From Modestobacter sp. VKM Ac-2977 (GTDB taxonomy: Bacteria; Actinomycetota; Actinomycetes; Mycobacteriales; Geodermatophilaceae), in the NCBI RefSeq assembly GCF_026968045.1, contig NZ_JAPVBQ010000003.1, forward strand, positions 1-64,000: a stretch of 64,000 nucleotides of DNA, read 5' to 3'. A program made the translations under genes and the position numbers. Positions 43,216 through 51,244 of the stretch are shown in pieces. Each line of letters starts with the position of its first letter. Within the stretch, counting starts at the first letter, position 1. The notes beneath the pieces were generated by a model. It worked only from the letters and a program-made list of their open reading frames with translations. It did not search any database and was not told the origin of the DNA.

Positions 43216-44571
43216 TCAGGCGATCGCCGACTCGACCTCGCTCATGAACTGCTCGGCGGCGTCCTCCACCGAGACCTGGTCGAACAGGATCTGCTCGGTG
43301 TAGCGCTGCAGGATCGACTGCACCTCACCGGCGCCCTGCGGGGGCAGCGCCGGCGGGTCCTGCAGACCGGGGGTGATCTCCTCGACGAATGCGACGGCAG
43401 CCTGGCCGGGCGCGTCCAGGGTCGGGGCGATCTGGTCACGCAGCTCGGTGTTCACCGGCAGGCCGCGGTCGGCCTTGATGATGTTCACCGCGTCCTCGGA
43501 GTTGATCAGCCAGTCCAGCAGCATGGCCGCCTCCTGCGGGCTCTCGCAGTCGCTGCTGATCGCCCAGAACATGGCCGGCTTGAGGTACATGCCGGTCTCG
43601 CCGTCCCCCTCCTCGGTGGGGAACTGGCGGAACTCCAGCTCGCTGCCGGCCCCCGCGGTCAGGGCGGGCAGCTCGTTGGTCCACCAGAAGCCCGACGCAC
43701 CGTTGCCGGTGGCGACCAGCGCCTGGTCGACCCCGCCGTTGAACACCTCGACCGTGGTGGCCGGCGGCGGCTCGGCGCCGGTCTCGGATGCCCTCTTCTC
43801 GATGGCCCACCAGTCGGCCAGGGTCTCGGTGGTGAAGCCGATCTCGCCGTTCTCGTCGAACAGCGCCTCGCCCTGCTCACGGGCGTAGACCTCGAAGTTG
43901 GTGTCGCCACCGTTGAGGCCCATCGCCTGCATGCCGTAGACCTCCCCGCCGGTCGCCTGGGTGACCTGGGCGGCGGTGTCGACCATCTCCTCCCAGGTCC
44001 AGGACGAACCGTCGGGCACCGGCACCCCGGCGGCCTCGTAGGCCGCCGGGTCGATGACCACGGAGAAGGCGTTCACCCCGGTGGGGATCGCGTAGGTGGC
44101 GTCCTCGACCGCGCCGGTCTCGGCGACGTTCTCGTCGAGGTCGCTCGTGTCGATCGTGCCGTCCTCGATGTACGGCGTGAGGTCCAGCAGCGCCCCACGG
44201 TCGGCGTACTCCCGGACGTACCGGGTGTCCTGCTGCATGAGGCAGGGCGCGTCGCCGCCGGCGGTGCTGGTGGCCAGGCGGTCCCAGTAGTCGGCGAACC
44301 CGGTGAAGTCGCCCTCGATCGTGACGCCCTCGTTCTGGGACTCGTAGAGGTCGATCAGCTCCTGGGTGGCGGCGTGCCGGGTGTCGCTGCCCCACCACGA
44401 CATCCGCATGGTGACCGGCCCGTCGTCGCGGGTCGTGCCGCCGTCGGCGGCTGCGCCGCCGTCGTCGCCACCGCAGGCCGCGGTGGTCAGCAGCAGCCCG
44501 AGGACGCCGCCGGTGACGCCGATGCGGGTGGGCCAGGGCGTACGCGCCCCATTGCTCCGGTTCGTGTGCAC
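43216..44571 (-). CDS. Sugar ABC transporter substrate-binding lipoprotein (family 1)
   Basis: The 451-residue protein has a signal peptide with lipobox LLTTAAC (C33), a Gly/Asp-rich linker and a family 1 solute-binding fold (VTMRMSWWGSDTRHAATQELIDLYESQNEGVTIE; later PTGVNAFSVVIDPAAYEAAGVPVP). GTG 44571 is strongly supported by AAGGAGGT 7 bases upstream, the best ribosome site seen in the operon. It delivers an oligosaccharide or sugar acid to the two permeases encoded upstream. Confidence 0.9.
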   Translation of the reverse strand: MHTNRSNGARTPWPTRIGVTGGVLGLLLTTAACGGDDGGAAADGGTTRDDGPVTMRMSWWGSDTRHAATQELIDLYESQNEGVTIEGDFTGFADYWDRLATSTAGGDAPCLMQQDTRYVREYADRGALLDLTPYIEDGTIDTSDLDENVAETGAVEDATYAIPTGVNAFSVVIDPAAYEAAGVPVPDGSSWTWEEMVDTAAQVTQATGGEVYGMQAMGLNGGDTNFEVYAREQGEALFDENGEIGFTTETLADWWAIEKRASETGAEPPPATTVEVFNGGVDQALVATGNGASGFWWTNELPALTAGAGSELEFRQFPTEEGDGETGMYLKPAMFWAISSDCESPQEAAMLLDWLINSEDAVNIIKADRGLPVNTELRDQIAPTLDAPGQAAVAFVEEITPGLQDPPALPPQGAGEVQSILQRYTEQILFDQVSVEDAAEQFMSEVESAIA

Positions 44572-44630
44572 GTTCCTTACCTCCTTGTAAGTGCTGCGTG
44601 GATGAGTGGCGCGTGAGCTGTGTGGTGTCG

Positions 44631-45521
44631 TCACTTGAGCCCCGTGGTGGCGATGCCGCGGACGAGATAGCGCTGACCCGCGAGGAAGAAGCCGAAGACC
44701 GGCGCCAGGGCGACGATCGACATGGCGAAGACGGGACCCCACGGCGTCTGGCTCGTCGCGTCGACGAACGTCCGCAGGGCGACCGGGACGGTGTACATCT
44801 CCGGATCGGTCAGGAAGATCAGCTGGCTGAAGAAGTCGTTCCAGGTCCAGATGAAGGTGAAGATGGCCGTGGTGGCCAGAGCCGGCACCGACAGCGGGAT
44901 CACGATCCGCCAGAAGATGGCGAAGTGCCCGCAGCCGTCGATCCGGGCGGCCTCGTCCAGTTCCAGCGGGATGCCCCGGATGAACTGCACCATCAGGAAG
45001 ATGAAGAAGCCGTCGGTGGCCAGCAGCTTCGGCACGATCAACGGCCAGTAGGTGTTGATCCAGTCGAGCTCGGAGAAGAGGATGTACTGCGGCACGATCA
45101 CCACGTGGATCGGCAGCATCATCGTCCCGAGCATCACCGCGAACCAGAACTTCTTGAACTTGAAGTTCAGCCGAGCGAACGCGTAGGCCGCCGCGGAACA
45201 GGCCAGCAGGTTGCCGATGATCGAACCGACGACGATGACCAGCGAGTTCCAGATGTAGTGGCCGAAGTCCCGAGGCAGCGCCGTCCAGCCCTCAGGGTAG
45301 TTCTCCGTGGTGACGCGCTCGGGGATCAAGCCGGTCTGGCTGAAGATGTCCTCGGTGAACTTGAACGAGCTGGAGAGCATCCACAGCAGCGGGTAGAGCA
45401 TGAGCAGCGCCCCGAGGATGAGCACGGTGTGCGCCAGCCAGCGCGGCCGCTGCTTCTTCTTGCGGTCGGGCAGCTTCTCCGTGGCAGCCACAGGGGGGGC
45501 CACGGTCAGGTCAGTCGCCAT
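44631..45521 (-). CDS. Carbohydrate ABC transporter permease (MalG/UgpE type)
   Basis: The 296-residue membrane protein has six helices and the EAA loop LDEAARIDGCGHFAIFWRIVIPLSVPALAT for contact with the ATPase. It overlaps the MalF-type gene by 11 bases. The N-terminal 35 residues are cytosolic and basic (DRKKKQRPRW). Confidence 0.92.
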   Translation of the reverse strand: MATDLTVAPPVAATEKLPDRKKKQRPRWLAHTVLILGALLMLYPLLWMLSSSFKFTEDIFSQTGLIPERVTTENYPEGWTALPRDFGHYIWNSLVIVVGSIIGNLLACSAAAYAFARLNFKFKKFWFAVMLGTMMLPIHVVIVPQYILFSELDWINTYWPLIVPKLLATDGFFIFLMVQFIRGIPLELDEAARIDGCGHFAIFWRIVIPLSVPALATTAIFTFIWTWNDFFSQLIFLTDPEMYTVPVALRTFVDATSQTPWGPVFAMSIVALAPVFGFFLAGQRYLVRGIATTGLK

Positions 45522-46476
45522 AGAACACCCAGTACTTCGCTGCGAAGAAGTTGATCGCGGTCAGCCCACCGACGATGAGCAGGAGGAACCAGGCCAGCGC
45601 CGAGGCGTAGCCCATGTCGAAGTTGCCGAAGCCGCGCTGGTAGAGGTAGAGCGTGTAGAAGAGCGTCGAGTCCGCCGGACCGCCGGTGCCGCCGCTGACG
45701 ATGAACGCCTGCGTGAACGTCTGGAACGCGTTGATCGTCTGCAGCACGAGGTTGAAGAAGATGATCGGCGAGAGCAGCGGCAGGGTGACCTGGAAGAACT
45801 GCCGGACCTTCCCCGCGCCGTCCAGGGACGCCGCCTCGTAGTACATGGTCGGGATCTGCCGCAGCCCGGCCAGGAAGATGACCATCGGGGCGCCGAAGGT
45901 CCAGACGTTGAGGATGATCAGCGTGCCGAGGGCGTAGTCGGGGTCGGAGACCCAGCCCGGCGGGTTCTCGAACCCGATGAACCGCAGGACGCCGTTGAGC
46001 AGCCCGTCGGAGCCGAAGATCTGCCGCCACAGGATGGCGATCGCGACGCTGCCGCCGATCAGCGACGGCAGGTAGTAGACCGACCGGTACAGCGCCAGGC
46101 CGCGCAGGCCCCGGTCCAGGATCATCGCCAGGAACAGGGCGAACGCCAGCTGCAGCGGCACCGAGACGACGACGTAGATGAACGTGACCTTGAGCGACTG
46201 GTAGAAGCGCGGGTCGTCGAACATCCGCTGGAAGTTGTCCAGCCCGATCCACTCCGGCGCACCGATGAGGCTGTAGTCGGTGAAGGACAGGTACGCCGAG
46301 GCGGCGATCGGTCCGGCGGTGATGAACAGCAGGCCGGCGAACCACGGGGCCAGGAACAGGTACGGCGTGAGGCGAGCCGTCCACCACTTCCGCCCACGGG
46401 GCGCAGCACGACCCGTGGTCCCAGGAGCCTCGTCGTGCGAGCGTTCGCGCGACGGGACGTCGAGCGTTGACGACAC
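45511..46476 (-). CDS. Carbohydrate ABC transporter permease (MalF/UgpA type)
   Basis: The 321-residue membrane protein has six helices and the EAA loop YYEAASLDGAGKVRQFFQVTLPLLSP. It is the first gene of the nine-gene operon reaching to 36526. GTG 46476 is preceded by GAGAGGTGAGAG. Two near-identical promoter/operator modules lie 80-210 bases upstream. Together with the MalG-type protein it forms the channel of a family 1 importer lacking a local ATPase gene. Confidence 0.92.
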   Translation of the reverse strand: MSSTLDVPSRERSHDEAPGTTGRAAPRGRKWWTARLTPYLFLAPWFAGLLFITAGPIAASAYLSFTDYSLIGAPEWIGLDNFQRMFDDPRFYQSLKVTFIYVVVSVPLQLAFALFLAMILDRGLRGLALYRSVYYLPSLIGGSVAIAILWRQIFGSDGLLNGVLRFIGFENPPGWVSDPDYALGTLIILNVWTFGAPMVIFLAGLRQIPTMYYEAASLDGAGKVRQFFQVTLPLLSPIIFFNLVLQTINAFQTFTQAFIVSGGTGGPADSTLFYTLYLYQRGFGNFDMGYASALAWFLLLIVGGLTAINFFAAKYWVFYGD

Positions 46477-46547
46477 GGGCTCTCACCTCTCTGTGCAGCT
46501 CGTCGGACGGCTTCGTCCGGTGCGTCGGATGTGCAGTGGCTCACATG

Positions 46548-46588
46548 TTGGTAAGCGCTTTCTAGACCCCCGGCCGAACCGCTGTCAA
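46548..46588 (-). promoter_or_regulatory. Operon promoter module 1 with LacI-type operator
   Basis: On the minus strand TTGACA (46583-46588), an 18-base spacer and TAGAAA (46559-46564) run into the operator GGTAAGCGCTTTCTA (46550-46564 on the plus strand), so the repressor would cover the -10. It is the promoter nearest to the permease genes. The whole gene-free interval 46477-46889 is devoted to such control sites. Confidence 0.65.
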
Positions 46589-46643
46589 CGCTCGGCGAGC
46601 CCGCCCGGGCCACTCGGCTGCCGCTGTGCGCTGCCTCACAAGT

Positions 46644-46683
46644 GGGTAAGCGCTTTCTACTCGGGTCGGCTCGGGCATGTCAA
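46644..46683 (-). promoter_or_regulatory. Operon promoter module 2 with LacI-type operator
   Basis: The same architecture repeats 95 bases upstream: TTGACA (46678-46683), 18 bases, TAGAAA (46654-46659) overlapping GGGTAAGCGCTTTCTA. The flank CTCACA-GT-GGTAAGCGC is also shared with module 1, so the module was probably duplicated. Confidence 0.65.
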
Positions 46684-46798
46684 CGAGTCGACTCGGGCAA
46701 CTGGGTCACGATCCGGCGACACCGCCCACTGCGCCGCGCTGACCAGTACGTTCACGTCGGCCGGCGACTTCGGGCCCGACACGTCCCGGCCGACTCGT

Positions 46799-46818
46799 CG
46801 GCAAGCCCTTTCCCATTG
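46799..46818. promoter_or_regulatory. Degenerate LacI-type operator facing the divergent oxidoreductase gene
   Basis: CGGCAAGCCCTTTCCCATTG resembles the operator at 36475-36493 (CGGCAAGCGCTTTCCGAGA) with one change in the core. It lies about 70-90 bases before the GTG at 46890. A convincing -35/-10 pair for the rightward operon was not found, though TACGCT near 46835 could be a -10. Confidence 0.4.
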
Positions 46819-46889
46819 CGGCGGGTCTGGCTACGCTCAGCGTCCCGTCGGCGACCGCGCCGACGACTGGCTCGGTCAAGGGGGATCAC

Positions 46890-48083
46890 GTGCCAGGACA
46901 GTCCCGAACCGCCGGCCGGGTGGTGCTCGTCGGAGCCCACGGCCACGGTCGCTGGCACCTGCAGAACCTGCGCCGGCTGGCTGCGGCCGGTGACGTCCGC
47001 CTGGTCGGGATCTGCGACCCGCGGCCGCTGGACGACGAGTTGCGCGCACTGGCCGGCGACGTCCTCGTCGCCGCCTCGTTGGACGAGCTGCTCGCGGCGA
47101 CCAGCCCCGACGTGACCATCATCTGCACGCCGATCCACACCCACACCGACCTGGCGCTCACCGCCGCCCGGGCGGGCAGCGCCGTGCTGCTGGAGAAGCC
47201 CCCCACCCCGACGCTGGCCGAGTTCGACCGGCTGGTCGAGGGCATCGAGAGCACCGGGGCGGCCTGCCAGATCGGCTTCCAGAGCCTGGGCTCAGCGGCC
47301 ATCGGCCGCGTGCGCTCACTGGTCGAGGGCGGGGCGATCGGCACGGTCCGCGGCATCGGCGCCGCCTGCGCGTGGGTCCGGGACGCGTCCTACTACGGCC
47401 GGGCCAGCTGGGCCGGGCGGCGCAGCGTCGACGGGGTGCCGGTCGTCGACGGCGCCCTGACCAACCCCTTCGCCCACGCGGTGGCCACCGCCCTGGCCCT
47501 GACCGGCGCCACCGGTGCCGGCTCGCTGGACACCATCGAGGTCGAGCTGTACCGGGCCAACCCGATCGAGGCCGACGACACCTCCTGCCTGCGGATCCGC
47601 ACCGCCGGCGGGCCGGTGGTCACCATCGCCGCCACGCTGGCCGCCGAGCACCCGCGCGACCCCGTCCTCGTCGTCCACGGGAGCACCGGGCGGATCACGC
47701 TCTCCTACAAGACCGGTGAGGTGCGGCTGCAGGCCGACGGCGTCGACGAGACGACGACGCACCCGAGCACCGACCTGCTCGAGGACCTGCTGGCCCACCT
47801 GCGCGACCGCACCCGGCCGCTGCTCGTCCCCCCGTCGGCGACGCGCTCCTTCATGGAGGTCGTGGAGGCGGTGCGCTGCGCCCCGGACCCGGTGGAGATC
47901 CCGGCCGGGCACCGGCGGGCCGAGGGCGAGGGCACCACCGCCCACCAGGTCGTGCCGGGCGTCGACGCGCTGGTCGACCGGGCCGCCGAGGAGCTGCGGC
48001 TCTTCTCCGAGCTGGGGACGCCCTGGGCCCAGGCCCCGGCGGTGCGGCAGCTGGGCGCGGCTCCGTCGTCCGTGGCGGGCTGA
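46890..48083 (+). CDS. Gfo/Idh/MocA family oxidoreductase (divergent operon)
   Basis: The 397-residue protein has the NAD site VVLVGAHGHGRWH, motif AVLLEKPPTPT and catalytic region DGALTNPFAHAVATAL. It starts the rightward operon with the PmoA-like and LacI genes; GTG start. It is the third oxidoreductase of this family in the regulon, and its N-terminal GxHGxG is a variant of the usual GxGxxG. Substrate unknown. Confidence 0.86.
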   Translation: MPGQSRTAGRVVLVGAHGHGRWHLQNLRRLAAAGDVRLVGICDPRPLDDELRALAGDVLVAASLDELLAATSPDVTIICTPIHTHTDLALTAARAGSAVLLEKPPTPTLAEFDRLVEGIESTGAACQIGFQSLGSAAIGRVRSLVEGGAIGTVRGIGAACAWVRDASYYGRASWAGRRSVDGVPVVDGALTNPFAHAVATALALTGATGAGSLDTIEVELYRANPIEADDTSCLRIRTAGGPVVTIAATLAAEHPRDPVLVVHGSTGRITLSYKTGEVRLQADGVDETTTHPSTDLLEDLLAHLRDRTRPLLVPPSATRSFMEVVEAVRCAPDPVEIPAGHRRAEGEGTTAHQVVPGVDALVDRAAEELRLFSELGTPWAQAPAVRQLGAAPSSVAG

Positions 48084-48085
48084 CG

Positions 48086-49003
48086 GTGGCGCTCAAGGCC
48101 CTGCACCAGGGGCACGTCCCGGAGGAACCGTCCCCGGCCGGCACGGCCCTGGCCACGCTGACGGTCGCCGGCACCGTCGTCGCCACCTGCTGGGACGGCG
48201 CCGGGCTGCCCGGCGTGCTCGCCCCCCGGCCGTTCCTGCACCCGGTCACCACGCTGGCCGGCACCCCCGTCACCGACGCCCAGCCGGAGGACCACCGCTG
48301 GCACCTGGGCGTCTCGGTCACCCTGCAGGACGTCGGCGGGGCGAACGTCTGGGGCGGCCGCACCTACCTGCGCGACCAGGGCTACACCTGGCGGGCCGAC
48401 CACGGTCGCCAGGTGCACACCGGGTGGACGGCGCTGGCACCCGACGGCTTCCGGGAGACCCTCGACTGGCTGGGCCCGGACGGGCGCACGCTGCTCACCG
48501 AGGAGCGCACCGTGGAGGCAGCCCCGGCTCTGCTCCCCGGCGCCTGGACCCTCGACCTGACCACCACCCTGCACAACGCCACCGACGCCCCGGTGGAGCT
48601 GGGCAGCCCCGCGACCAACGGGCGCAGCGGTGCCGGCTACGGCGGGCTGTTCTGGCGGTTCCCCCCGGTGACCGGGGCCCGGGTGTGGAGCCCGGACGCC
48701 GAGGGTGAGGACGCCGTGCACGGCTCGTGTGCGTCCTGGGTGGCCTTCGCCGCCACCGGCCCGGCGCCGTTCACCGTGGCGCTGGCCGGCACCGACGAGG
48801 CCACCCGGGGCGACCCCTGGTTCGTCCGCGTCGACGACTACCCCGGGCTGGGCTCCCAGCTGGCCGCCGAGCACCCGGTGCGACTCGCACCCGGGGCGGC
48901 CACCACCCGCAGCTTCCGGGCCCTGGTGGCCGACGGGACGCCGAGCTCCGAGGCCATCGGGGATGCGCTCACGGCCGCGCCGGGCCAAGGTGGACGGCGA
49001 TGA
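48086..49003 (+). CDS. PmoA-like family protein (DUF6807-type)
   Basis: The 305-residue protein resembles the PmoA family (methane-oxygenase A in name only), soluble beta-rich proteins common in sugar clusters: RPFLHPVTTLAGTPVTDAQPEDHRWHLGVSV, GGANVWGGRTY, GYGGLFWRFPP. The conserved PFLHP, DHRWH and FWRF patches look like a carbohydrate or metal site. No activity is established. GTG start 2 bases after the preceding stop, and the end overlaps the LacI gene by 4 bases. Confidence 0.78.
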   Translation: MALKALHQGHVPEEPSPAGTALATLTVAGTVVATCWDGAGLPGVLAPRPFLHPVTTLAGTPVTDAQPEDHRWHLGVSVTLQDVGGANVWGGRTYLRDQGYTWRADHGRQVHTGWTALAPDGFRETLDWLGPDGRTLLTEERTVEAAPALLPGAWTLDLTTTLHNATDAPVELGSPATNGRSGAGYGGLFWRFPPVTGARVWSPDAEGEDAVHGSCASWVAFAATGPAPFTVALAGTDEATRGDPWFVRVDDYPGLGSQLAAEHPVRLAPGAATTRSFRALVADGTPSSEAIGDALTAAPGQGGRR

Positions 49004-50097
49004 CCGCTGCTCGGGAGAGCCCGGCCGGCCGCCGCGCCACACCGGACGAGGTCGCCGGGGCCCCCGCCGTCCGGCGCAGCGGCCCCGTGCTGCTCTCCGA
49101 GGTCGCCGCCCACGCCGGGGTCTCGCTGGCCACCGCCTCCCGGGTGCTCAGCGGCAGCCGCTCGGTCGGTGAACCGCACCGCGGCCGGGTGCTGGCCGCG
49201 GCCCAGGAGCTCCGGTACACGCCGAACGCGCAGGCCCAGGCGGTGGCCCGGGGGGCCAGCAACGTGGTCGGCCTGATCATCCACGACGTCCTGGACCCGT
49301 ACTTCTCCAGCATCGCCGGCGGGGTGATGCGGCAGGTCGAGGAGCGCGAGCTCGTCGTGTTCCTGGCCAGCACGCACAGCGACGTCGACCGCGAGCTGGA
49401 GTTCGTCCAGACGATGCGCTCCCACCGCGTGCGCGCGCTGATCATCTGCGGCAGCCGCACCACCGACCGGGCGCACAACGAGCGGCTGGCCCACGAGCTC
49501 GAGGGCTACGCGGCCGCCGGCGGCCAGGCCGCGGTGATCAGCCAGGACCGGCTGGGCACCCACGCCGTGGTGCCGCAGAACCGCACCGGGGCCCGGGCCC
49601 TGGCCCGCGAGCTGTGCCGGCTGGGCCACCGCCGCTTCGCGGTGCTCGCCGGGCCACGCGGGCTGCTGACCTCCCGCGACCGGCTGACCGGCTTCCGGGA
49701 GGGCCTCGCCGCCGAGGGGATCGACGTCGCCGACCTGCAGGTGCTGCACGGGGAGTTCACCCGGGAGGGCGGGGAGAGCCTGGCCACCCGGCTGATCGCC
49801 CAGGGCCCGCTGCCGACCTGCGTCTTCGCCGTCAACGACGTGATGGCCCTCGGCGCGCTGGCCGGCTTCCGGGCCGCCGGCGTCCGCGTGCCGGACGACG
49901 TCTCGCTGGCCGGCTTCGACGACATCGCCCCGCTGCGCGACGTCGTCCCCTCGCTCACCTCGGTGCACCTGCCGCTGGAGGAGATGGGCGCCCGGGCGGC
50001 GCAGCTGGCACTGGACACCGAGCCACAGACCACGAGCCAGGCCGTCAAGGTCCATGCCGAGGTGGTGCTGCGCGACAGCACCCGCCGGCTCGCCTGA
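49000..50097 (+). CDS. LacI-family regulator of the sugar regulon
   Basis: The 365-residue regulator has an N-terminal extension of about 30 residues, the helix-turn-helix LLSEVAAHAGVSLATASRVLSGSRSVG and a sugar-binding effector domain (NVVGLIIHDVLDPYFSSIAGGVM, FAVNDVMALGALAGFRAAGVRVPDDVSLAGFDDI). It is the only LacI protein in this cluster, so it is the likely reader of the AAGCGCTT operators at 36.48, 46.55, 46.65 and 52.62 kb. It would act as a repressor relieved by a catabolic intermediate. ATGA overlap with the PmoA-like gene. Confidence 0.9.
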   Translation: MTAARESPAGRRATPDEVAGAPAVRRSGPVLLSEVAAHAGVSLATASRVLSGSRSVGEPHRGRVLAAAQELRYTPNAQAQAVARGASNVVGLIIHDVLDPYFSSIAGGVMRQVEERELVVFLASTHSDVDRELEFVQTMRSHRVRALIICGSRTTDRAHNERLAHELEGYAAAGGQAAVISQDRLGTHAVVPQNRTGARALARELCRLGHRRFAVLAGPRGLLTSRDRLTGFREGLAAEGIDVADLQVLHGEFTREGGESLATRLIAQGPLPTCVFAVNDVMALGALAGFRAAGVRVPDDVSLAGFDDIAPLRDVVPSLTSVHLPLEEMGARAAQLALDTEPQTTSQAVKVHAEVVLRDSTRRLA

Positions 50098-50115
50098 CCA
50101 CCACCGGAGGACACC

Positions 50116-51201
50116 GTGCACCACCTGGACCGACCGTCGGCCGCCGATCGGGCGGTCAAGCGCGAACGCGCGCTCGACCTGCTGCGCCGGACCGGGCAGG
50201 AGCGGCTGGTGCTCACCTCGGTGGGCTCGCTGTCCTGGTACCTGGACGGCGCCCGGCCGGCCGTGAAGCTGTCCGCCGAGAACGGGGTGATCGCCGTCGT
50301 GGTCGACGCCGACGGGGACACCGTGTTCGTGCCGAACAACGAGGCCGAGCGGCTCGCCGCCGAGGAGCTGCCCAGCGACGTCCGGGTGCAGGTGACCGAC
50401 TGGTGGGCACCGCTGCTGGGGCCCGACCTGGCTCCGGGCACCCCGGGAGTGCTGACCGAGGCCGACCCGGTCGCCGCGGAGGGGCTGCGAGCCGCCCGGG
50501 CGAGCCTGCTCCCGGTCGAGACCGAGCGGTACCGCCGCCTCGGCCGGGACGCCGCCGAGGCGCTGACCGCGACCGCACTGTCGCTGCAGCCCCGGACGAC
50601 CGAGCGTGAGGTGGCGGCCCGGCTGGGCGGTGAGCTGCTGGCCCGCGGGGCCGAGCCGTTCGTCGTCCTGGTCGCCGGGGAGGAGCGGCTGCCCTTCCGG
50701 CACGCGCTGCCCACCGACGGGGTGCTCGGCCGACGGGTGATGCTCGTCGTGTGCGCGCGGCGGCACGGGCTGATCGCGAACGCGACCCGCTGGGTCGCCC
50801 TCGCGCCGCCGACCGCCAGCGAGGCCGATGCCGACGCACGGATCCGCGCGGTGGAGACGGCGTTCCTGGCCGCCTCCACCCCCGGACGCCCGCTCGGCGA
50901 GGTCTTCGCCGCCGGCGCCAGCGCCTATGCCGACCAGGGCTTCCCGGCCGACGAGTGGACCCGGCACCACCAGGGCGGCCCGACCGGCTACTGGGGGCGC
51001 GACCCGGTCGCCACCCCGGACAGCGAGGTGCGGCTGGTGGCCGGACAGGCCGTCGCCTGGAACCCGTCCGCCCCCGGCGTGAAGATCGAGGACACCCTGC
51101 TGCTGGGCGACGGCGGCCCGGAGGTGCTCACCACCGACGGCGTGTGGCCGACCACCCGCGACGAGCTGGGGCTGCCGCGCCCCGACGTCCTGGTCCGCTG
51201 A
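50116..51201 (+). CDS. M24 (aminopeptidase P/creatinase-like) protein lacking metal ligands
   Basis: The 361-residue protein has an N-terminal creatinase-type domain (about 1-125) and a C-terminal pita-bread domain (about 130-361). The usual metal site is broken. The region normally reading D-x-G...S-D-x-TR here is VVCARRHGLIANATRW, with both Asp replaced. The His remains in RHHQGGPTGY, the first Glu is replaced in WNPSAPGVK, and only the last Glu (IEDTLLL) persists. Thus it is either a metal-free enzyme like creatinase or a non-catalytic protein. GTG start with GGAGG upstream, 18 bases after the LacI gene, probably in the same operon. Confidence 0.75.
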   Translation: MHHLDRPSAADRAVKRERALDLLRRTGQERLVLTSVGSLSWYLDGARPAVKLSAENGVIAVVVDADGDTVFVPNNEAERLAAEELPSDVRVQVTDWWAPLLGPDLAPGTPGVLTEADPVAAEGLRAARASLLPVETERYRRLGRDAAEALTATALSLQPRTTEREVAARLGGELLARGAEPFVVLVAGEERLPFRHALPTDGVLGRRVMLVVCARRHGLIANATRWVALAPPTASEADADARIRAVETAFLAASTPGRPLGEVFAAGASAYADQGFPADEWTRHHQGGPTGYWGRDPVATPDSEVRLVAGQAVAWNPSAPGVKIEDTLLLGDGGPEVLTTDGVWPTTRDELGLPRPDVLVR

Positions 51202-51203
51202 AC

Positions 51204-51239
51204 GACGCCCTCCCCGCCGGGCGCGGCGGGGAGGGCGTC
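51204..51239. terminator. Bidirectional hairpin terminator
   Basis: GACGCCCTCCCCGCC (51204-51218) pairs perfectly with 51225-51239 over 15 bases with a 6-base loop, between the convergent M24-like and pectate lyase genes. Confidence 0.75.
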
Positions 51240-51244
51240 CGTCC

